The translations under genes and the position numbers were made by a program. Under the pieces are notes generated by a model. That model had not been told where the DNA came from, ran no database searches, and saw only the letters and a list, made by a program, of their open reading frames with translations. From positions 1 to 28,238 of the forward strand of contig DATMBG010000047.1 in the NCBI GenBank assembly GCA_035559535.1: a DNA stretch of 28,238 nt, given 5' to 3'. Every line of letters starts with the position of its first letter. The stretch's first letter is position 1. This document shows positions 23,294 to 28,238 of the stretch, one piece after another. Origin of the DNA: Candidatus Limnocylindrales bacterium (GTDB lineage: Bacteria > Moduliflexota > Moduliflexia > Moduliflexales > JAUQPW01).

Positions 23294-24865
23294 ATGGGTA
23301 TGATGCCTCCTGGTAGATCCGAATTCTCCTCTGAATCGCAGAGTGCTTTTGTAACTGAAGGGAAAACCAGGCAGGAGTCAGGTATTAACACGTTTTCGAT
23401 ACTCCAAATCATCCTGACAATTGGCGCCATCCAGGTTGCTACCATGGCCTTCAATCTGCTCCGATCGAAGATTGTTGCAGTAACCGCTGGTCCAGAGAGT
23501 GTGGGTGTTATCAGTGTGATTGATCAGGCCGTCGGTTTAATAGCTCTGATAAGTACTTTCAGCCTGCCCTTTGCTTCAGTGAAGTTTCTCTCAGCGGCAC
23601 ACAGTGAAAGCCGGGAAGCCTTTACCAAAGGCTATATAACGTTTCTGCGAGCCTTATTTCTGATTTCACTCCTCGGAACAGGGGTTGGGATTGCCTTGAT
23701 ATGGGGATGGCCAGCTATTTTGGGAAAAGAACTGGCTGAGTATAAAGAAGTTGTTACCCTTGCATTGTTAGCAATTCCGGCGACCAATCTGATAGGGCTG
23801 TTGATGAACGTTATGGCAGCGGCTCAGCGGGTGCGTGCTTCTGCGCTTTTAGGACTCCTAACTGCCATTCTCTTAGCGATAGTATCGGGTGGAGGGATTC
23901 TTATTGCCGGTCTGCACGGATATTATACGGGAAATTTGGCTGTAACTTTTGCCTTAGTCGCCGGAGGTATGTGGTATCTTTTTCGAAGAGAGGGGCTTCG
24001 AATTCACGACAAGCAGGTTAAACTCTTCCAGGAGGTCCGACGTTACCCTCAGGCTTTGAGTTTTGCCGGAGCTTTGTACATAATTTCCTTTACCACACCG
24101 CTGGCATACCTTGTAGCCAGGTATGCCGTTCTTCGTGCAGGCGGCTTCATAGAATCGGGGCTTCTTCAGGCGGCCATGGGTCTTGGACTGGCCCTGAAAA
24201 CGGTTATGCGATCCTCCAACGCTCTGTTCCTGACTCCAACAATGAACAGGAAAGGAGAAAACAGGGAGAAATTTCAAAGAGCCGTCGAGTTTCTGCGCGC
24301 CCTCTCGGTCGTTATCGGGATTATCGCCCTGCCAATGGTGCTGTTCCCAAATTGGTGGTTATTTCTCCTCTATTCCTCCAAGTTTGCGGCTGCCGCACCC
24401 TATGTTTATCTATTCGTTCTATCAGAAGCCATTCAATTATTAGCCGGAGTAAATCAGGCCCTCGTAATTGGATTAGATCATATAGCAATACATGTGAAAG
24501 TCTGCCTCCTTGGGGATCTAGGAATTATGGCCTTTTCATGGTGGCTGGTTCCATACTATGGGATTGGAGGGGTTGCAATGGCTTTCCTCTTTAACGGCCT
24601 TTTGATATTTACCCTTACAAGCTGGTATCTGTGGTCAAATCATAGAATAGTCATCCATAAGTCCATAGGTTGGCTTCCACTTTATATACTGGCCATTATT
24701 GGAGTTGGAGGGGCGGTTTCGAGCTGGTCTGAAGTAAATACGCCTGGATTTCTTATATTAAAGATTTGTCTTTGGACCCTCTTCATCCTCTCTTTGTTTA
24801 AGTTTATAGGAGGTAAGAAGGGTCCTCTCCTTCAAAGCTTGTGGCAGGCATTCAGCCATAAGTAG
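23294..24865 (+). CDS. Wzx-type polysaccharide flippase (MOP/PST superfamily)
   Basis: A 523-residue, strongly hydrophobic protein with about 12-14 transmembrane segments starting near residue 35. It matches O-antigen translocases of the MOP superfamily in overall pattern, including A-GPE-VGVIS near the end of helix 1 and basic cytoplasmic loops. It would flip a lipid-linked oligosaccharide across the inner membrane, so assembly here is probably Wzx-dependent. The Ser/Glu-rich first 30 residues look cytoplasmic. Three nearby ATGs (23294, 23300, 23303) are possible; AAAGGG spacing favours 23300 or 23303. It is the only transporter in the window; no ABC exporter or Wzy polymerase is seen. Confidence 0.85.
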   Translation: MGMMPPGRSEFSSESQSAFVTEGKTRQESGINTFSILQIILTIGAIQVATMAFNLLRSKIVAVTAGPESVGVISVIDQAVGLIALISTFSLPFASVKFLSAAHSESREAFTKGYITFLRALFLISLLGTGVGIALIWGWPAILGKELAEYKEVVTLALLAIPATNLIGLLMNVMAAAQRVRASALLGLLTAILLAIVSGGGILIAGLHGYYTGNLAVTFALVAGGMWYLFRREGLRIHDKQVKLFQEVRRYPQALSFAGALYIISFTTPLAYLVARYAVLRAGGFIESGLLQAAMGLGLALKTVMRSSNALFLTPTMNRKGENREKFQRAVEFLRALSVVIGIIALPMVLFPNWWLFLLYSSKFAAAAPYVYLFVLSEAIQLLAGVNQALVIGLDHIAIHVKVCLLGDLGIMAFSWWLVPYYGIGGVAMAFLFNGLLIFTLTSWYLWSNHRIVIHKSIGWLPLYILAIIGVGGAVSSWSEVNTPGFLILKICLWTLFILSLFKFIGGKKGPLLQSLWQAFSHK

Positions 24866-24986
24866 AAGAACACTCTGTTAAGAAGGATACCGTCAGTTTA
24901 AACAATGGTTGTGTAGCTTGAACTCATTGATTTATCCTTAAAATAAGAAAGCAAAAGGTAATCGATCAGTGAAAGAGGGTAAAGGC

Positions 24987-26066
24987 ATGTTTCGTGTTGC
25001 AATTATGGGTTTGGGAGCCGTAACCCGAAATATTCACTTGCCGGCATATTCTCAGCTTAGAGATAAAGTGAGTGTAGTTGCGGGATGTGATGTTGACCGT
25101 ACTGCCCGAACTTTTATGAAGAGAAAATGGCATCTGCCAGAGGTGTATGATAATCCTCAAGAACTGATAGAAAAGACAAAGCCGGATATTGTCTCTATAT
25201 GTACCCCTCCTTCCCTCCATCAGGAACAATCTTTAATGGCCCTGGACTATGGTTGCCACGTCTTCTGTGAAAAACCCCTGGCAGAAAGTTTATACCAGGC
25301 CGATGAAATCATAAGGGCCTCTGAAAGAGCCAGACGTCTGGTAGTAGTCAATAACCAGTTTCCTTATATGAATATTTATAGATCCTCAAAGGCACTTATC
25401 GGATCACCCGAATTTGGCCGGTTACTATTTCTCCATGCCTGGCAGACCTTCCATCCTACCGAGCAAACTGAAGCCAGCTGGAGGGGTAAATTACAGAGGA
25501 GATTGTGTTTTGAATTCGGGATCCATGTTTTTGAACTTATTAGATTCTTTTTCGAAGATAATCCTGTCAAGATCTTTGCTCATATGCCGAATCCAATGTC
25601 AGATATGACCTCTGAGGTTGTCAATATAATCTCTGTAGAGTTTTCAGATGGACGGGCGGCATCCATCGTTCTGGATAGATTGAGCAAGGGGCCAGAGCAT
25701 TACCTGGACATGAGGTTAGATGGCGAATTTGCATCTATTTATACTTCTATTGGAGGAGAAATCCGACTTGAAATGGGGTTACATACCCGGGAGAAACGCC
25801 CTTTTCTTGGTTTTAACTTTGTTAAGGGGGGAAAGGCCGTTCTGCAAAATGGAAACCGATCGAAAATTATTGCCAAGGATGGAATCAATCCTTTTGCCTC
25901 AGCAACAGCCGCTCATTTTAAAAACTTTATTGAGGCAATTGAGAATGGAAAGGAACCCAGGGGTCATGCAAGGGATAATCGAAACACTCTGGCGCTGGCT
26001 CTCGCTGCCTATGATGCCGCGCAAGCTAACAGGGCCATAGAAATGGCCCGCTATTTTAAAATTTAA
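24987..26066 (+). CDS. Gfo/Idh/MocA-family oxidoreductase (first of two)
   Basis: The frame can begin with GTG at 24969, but the ATG at 24987 (359 residues) follows a purine-rich AAAGAGGGTAAAGG stretch and starts right at the Rossmann fold. NAD motif G8-L-G10; CEKP at residues 94-97 places the catalytic Lys96; the later GIHVFELIRF keeps the family's His. Members oxidise or reduce sugars and nucleotide sugars, for example WbpB/WlbA, which makes the 3-keto intermediate of amino-uronates for a DegT partner. With an aminotransferase and UDP-sugar dehydrogenase nearby, that role is plausible but unproven. It shares only family-level similarity with the next gene, so the pair is not a recent duplication. 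Confidence 0.85.
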   Translation: MFRVAIMGLGAVTRNIHLPAYSQLRDKVSVVAGCDVDRTARTFMKRKWHLPEVYDNPQELIEKTKPDIVSICTPPSLHQEQSLMALDYGCHVFCEKPLAESLYQADEIIRASERARRLVVVNNQFPYMNIYRSSKALIGSPEFGRLLFLHAWQTFHPTEQTEASWRGKLQRRLCFEFGIHVFELIRFFFEDNPVKIFAHMPNPMSDMTSEVVNIISVEFSDGRAASIVLDRLSKGPEHYLDMRLDGEFASIYTSIGGEIRLEMGLHTREKRPFLGFNFVKGGKAVLQNGNRSKIIAKDGINPFASATAAHFKNFIEAIENGKEPRGHARDNRNTLALALAAYDAAQANRAIEMARYFKI

Positions 26067-26084
26067 AAATAGTAACGGGTAAAG

Positions 26085-26146
26085 CGTAAAATGTAAAATC
26101 TGCTTGTAAATACTTCTTTACATTTTACGTCTTTTACATCTTACGT
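26085..26146 (+). repeat. Inverted and direct repeat cluster abutting a TTG start
   Basis: CGTAAAATGTAAA (26085-26097) and TTTACATTTTACG (26117-26129) form a perfect 13-bp inverted repeat with a 19-base loop. The right arm is repeated directly 16 bases later with one mismatch (26133-26146), reaching the first base of the TTG start codon. The segment is A/T-rich and fills most of the 79-base intergenic gap. Confidence 0.75.
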
Positions 26147-27159
26147 TGATTCGAGCTGGAATCGTTGGAGCGGGATTGATGGGTCGTTGGCATGCCTGGG
26201 CCATAAAAAGGGTCGGGGGGTATCTTTCGGCCGTTGCAGATATTGATCAGAATGCAGCCCGGCATCTTACACGCAAGTATCGGGGTACTGTAAGCTTTTC
26301 GAATGTTGAGCAGATGCTGGATCGGATTCCTCTGGATGTGCTCCATATCTGCACCCCTGCGGCTACCCATTATAAGATTGCCGAGCTGGCTATAGAAGCC
26401 GGCCTCAATCTCATGATAGAGAAACCCATGACTCTTCAAGCTCGTGAAGCGGAACATCTTTTTGATCAAGCGGAGAGCCGAGGCGTACTCCTATGTCCTG
26501 TCCATCAATTCCTGTTTCAAGATGGGGTTCTAAAGGCCAGGAAATTACTGCCTCGAATTGGACGGTTGGTCCATATGGAAGGAGTTTTTTATTCGGCAGG
26601 TGGAACTGGTCTAACCCGCGAGCAGCTTGATTTTATCGTGGCAGATATCTTACCCCATCCTCTCTCCCTCATGTACCTATTCCTACCGACAACCCTCCCT
26701 GAGAAGGATTGGTTGGTCATGCGGCCCGGCTATGGAGAACTCCGTGCCCTTGGGGAGAGTTCAGGTGTTACTTTGGTTATTTTCATCAGTATGAATGCCC
26801 GGCCAACAGTATGTTCCTTTCAAATAATAGGAACAACCGGAACGATCCACCTGGATCTGTTCCATGGCTTTGCATTCATGGAACCAGGTAAGGTAGCCAG
26901 GACAAGAAAGATACTTCACCCCTTTGATCTGGCGTTTAGAAGACTATCGTCTGCTACCCTAAATCTTGGACGAAGGATCTTCCAACGCGAACCGGCCTAT
27001 CCAGGTCTCCGACGGTTGGTTGCCGATTTCTATAAAGCAGTACAGACAAGATCTGAGTCGCCTATCTCCCAAGAAGAAACCCTTGCAGTAGCCCGAATAC
27101 GGGATCGGTTGATCCAGGGCGCCGGGCTTGTTAGTTCGGTGGGTCCCAAAGACCCTTAA
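26146..27159 (+). CDS. Gfo/Idh/MocA-family oxidoreductase (second), TTG start
   Basis: A 337-residue member of the family. The Rossmann motif GAGLMG (residues 8-13) begins so soon after the TTG at 26146 that this codon is the likely start. An in-frame stop at 26107-26109 and no ATG between them rule out a longer ATG-started form. IEKP at residues 91-94 carries the catalytic Lys93, and DILPHPLSL supplies the His of the active site. It probably oxidises or reduces a sugar nucleotide or a sugar on a carrier. No Shine-Dalgarno site is seen; the leader is occupied by the repeat cluster, and a weak start may keep expression low. It differs clearly from the first family member, so the two may catalyse different steps. 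Confidence 0.82.
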   Translation: MIRAGIVGAGLMGRWHAWAIKRVGGYLSAVADIDQNAARHLTRKYRGTVSFSNVEQMLDRIPLDVLHICTPAATHYKIAELAIEAGLNLMIEKPMTLQAREAEHLFDQAESRGVLLCPVHQFLFQDGVLKARKLLPRIGRLVHMEGVFYSAGGTGLTREQLDFIVADILPHPLSLMYLFLPTTLPEKDWLVMRPGYGELRALGESSGVTLVIFISMNARPTVCSFQIIGTTGTIHLDLFHGFAFMEPGKVARTRKILHPFDLAFRRLSSATLNLGRRIFQREPAYPGLRRLVADFYKAVQTRSESPISQEETLAVARIRDRLIQGAGLVSSVGPKDP

Positions 27160-27180
27160 ACAGGTACAGTCTAACTTTTC

Positions 27181-28059
27181 ATGAAATCGAAGTTATCTAT
27201 CGTAATTGGGGCAAATAACGCCCGAACCAGTATCCGTGACTGTCTGGCTTCATTGGAAAACCAACAAAAAGACCATAACGTTGAAATTATTGTTGTAGAT
27301 AATTCTACCGATGGTACTACCGAGATTATCAGCCAACAATTTCCCAACATAAACCTTTTAAGGACTTCAGAAGCTGACCTCATTCCACAATTGTGGGAAA
27401 TCGGGATCAATCAAAGTACCGGTGATATCGTTGCTATTACAACAGCCCATTGTGTTCCAGAGAAAAACTGGATAGAAGAGATCCTGAAAGCCCATGATAG
27501 CACTCCTTACCCAGGTATAGGGGGAGCTATAGAGAACGATAAATCTGCAGGACTTGTGGAGTGGGCTATTTTTTTCTGCCGCTACAGTCGTTATATGCTT
27601 CCTTTTCCAGAAAGAACTGTCAGCGAAATTGCCGGAGATAATGCCTCCTATAAGAGATGGGTCTTAGATCGTTACAAACAGGCCAGACGTCAGGGGTTTT
27701 GGGAACCTACCGTTCATGCAGAACTCAGGAAGGACGGCCTTCAGCTTTTGATGAAACCGACTATTGTGGTATATCATAAGAAATCCTTCAGTTTACCGGG
27801 TTTTATAAAGCAACGATTCTGGCATGGAAAACAATTTGGTAAGGCCCGTACAGCGAGTCTTTCCGGTATAAAGCGGATTATCTATATTTTGCTATCTCCT
27901 TTGATTCCCCTCGTATTTCTATCTCGGATCACACAACAGGTGCTGATTAAAAAAAAGCATGGGAGGAAATTTCTCTTCTCCTTACCCCTTCTAATTTTGT
28001 TTCTTCTAAGCTGGTCCACAGGAGAATTCATCGGCTATCTATCACCGTCACGGAAATAA
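27181..28059 (+). CDS. Glycosyltransferase family 2 paralogue lacking the acidic DXD-like motif
   Basis: A 292-residue GT2 relative of the enzyme at 5880. It keeps the strand LSIVIGANN, the VVDNSTDGT loop, AGDN-SYKR, a GFWE acidic site, VVYHKKSF and two C-terminal hydrophobic segments (near residues 227-245 and 263-283). Where the paralogue has E96-D97-H98, this one has T88-A89-H90, so the usual metal-binding acid is absent while the HCVP that follows is kept. It may work without the metal, use another acid, or be inactive. The start at 27181 lies 21 bases after the previous stop and has no good ribosome binding site, so translational coupling is likely. Substrate unknown. Confidence 0.78.
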   Translation: MKSKLSIVIGANNARTSIRDCLASLENQQKDHNVEIIVVDNSTDGTTEIISQQFPNINLLRTSEADLIPQLWEIGINQSTGDIVAITTAHCVPEKNWIEEILKAHDSTPYPGIGGAIENDKSAGLVEWAIFFCRYSRYMLPFPERTVSEIAGDNASYKRWVLDRYKQARRQGFWEPTVHAELRKDGLQLLMKPTIVVYHKKSFSLPGFIKQRFWHGKQFGKARTASLSGIKRIIYILLSPLIPLVFLSRITQQVLIKKKHGRKFLFSLPLLILFLLSWSTGEFIGYLSPSRK

Positions 28060-28108
28060 AGGATAAATTAACATCCTAATCCATTTAATATTCAGAAGAA
28101 TTCAAATT

Positions 28109-28238
28109 ATGAAAATTCAAGTTCAAACCCCAGCAAAACTTAAACGACTCCTCTACCTCCATCTCTCCCAACCCCTTATCTCCCTCACCCTCCTAACCCT
28201 GATCCTGCTCTTCCTGAACACCAAAGGCATATCCCACG
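28109..28238 (+). CDS. Start of a membrane protein cut by the window edge
   Basis: An ATG at 28109 opens a frame that reaches the end of the window (43 complete codons). After a basic stretch (AKLKRLL) comes a hydrophobic segment rich in Leu and Thr (about residues 22-37) that could be a first transmembrane helix or a signal anchor. AGAAG lies about 12 bases upstream. Too little is visible to name it; a polymerase, ligase or lipid-linked glycosyltransferase would suit the context, but that is a guess. Confidence 0.45.
   Translation, partial: MKIQVQTPAKLKRLLYLHLSQPLISLTLLTLILLFLNTKGISH

Noticed and set aside
1-28238. CRISPR array, tRNA, rRNA, insertion sequence or prophage genes
   Set aside because: None seen; the only repeats are the short ones listed, and no transposase or integrase motifs occur in the translations.

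Overview
This looks like a bacterial chromosome segment carrying most of a surface-polysaccharide (capsule, O-antigen or exopolysaccharide) gene cluster. Every gene I can support, 24 complete and one cut off by the right edge, lies on the + strand. Several overlap by 4-14 bases or sit within about 30 bases of each other, so much of the block probably forms a few long operons. There is no rRNA, tRNA, CRISPR array, transposase or integrase, so the sequence does not name the organism. Shine-Dalgarno sites, a Wzx-type flippase and nucleotide-sugar enzymes say Bacteria. By eye the base composition is intermediate (not computed). An uncultured or poorly sampled lineage is possible but unproven.

Layout. 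Positions 1-815 hold no convincing gene, only a possible promoter and a G/C-rich inverted-repeat element. A ferric-reductase-like membrane protein (816-1517) borders the cluster. Positions 1610-8918 alternate methyltransferases (1610, 4810, 6884) with glycosyltransferases (2494, 5880, 7677) and include a radical SAM/SPASM protein (3692). Positions 8915-13179 hold a cobalamin-type radical SAM enzyme, an HpnA-like short-chain dehydrogenase and a secreted GH30-like glycosidase. Positions 13255-18705 hold an atypical UDP-sugar dehydrogenase relative, a GT2, a GT10 fucosyltransferase-like enzyme, another methyltransferase and a sulfotransferase. Positions 18723-23148 are the nucleotide-sugar block: a UDP-xylose-synthase-like SDR, a canonical UDP-glucose dehydrogenase, a DegT-type aminotransferase and an RfbF-type glucose-1-phosphate cytidylyltransferase. 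Positions 23294-28059 hold the flippase, two Gfo/Idh/MocA oxidoreductases and a GT2 that is a paralogue of the one at 5880. A membrane protein starts at 28109 and runs off the window.

How the genes fit together (inference). The nucleotide-sugar enzymes would supply a uronic acid, possibly a pentose made from it, an amino sugar and a CDP-hexose. Six glycosyltransferases would assemble an oligosaccharide, probably on a lipid carrier. Four class I methyltransferases, a sulfotransferase and perhaps the radical SAM enzymes would decorate it, and the flippase would export it. No priming transferase, Wzy polymerase, Wza/Wzc export machinery or CDP-glucose 4,6-dehydratase is visible, so the pathway is incomplete here. 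The most unusual parts are the two radical SAM enzymes, the dehydrogenase relative that keeps its cysteine but lacks other active-site residues, the GT2 paralogue without its acidic motif, and two repeat structures at 17640-17707 and 26085-26146.
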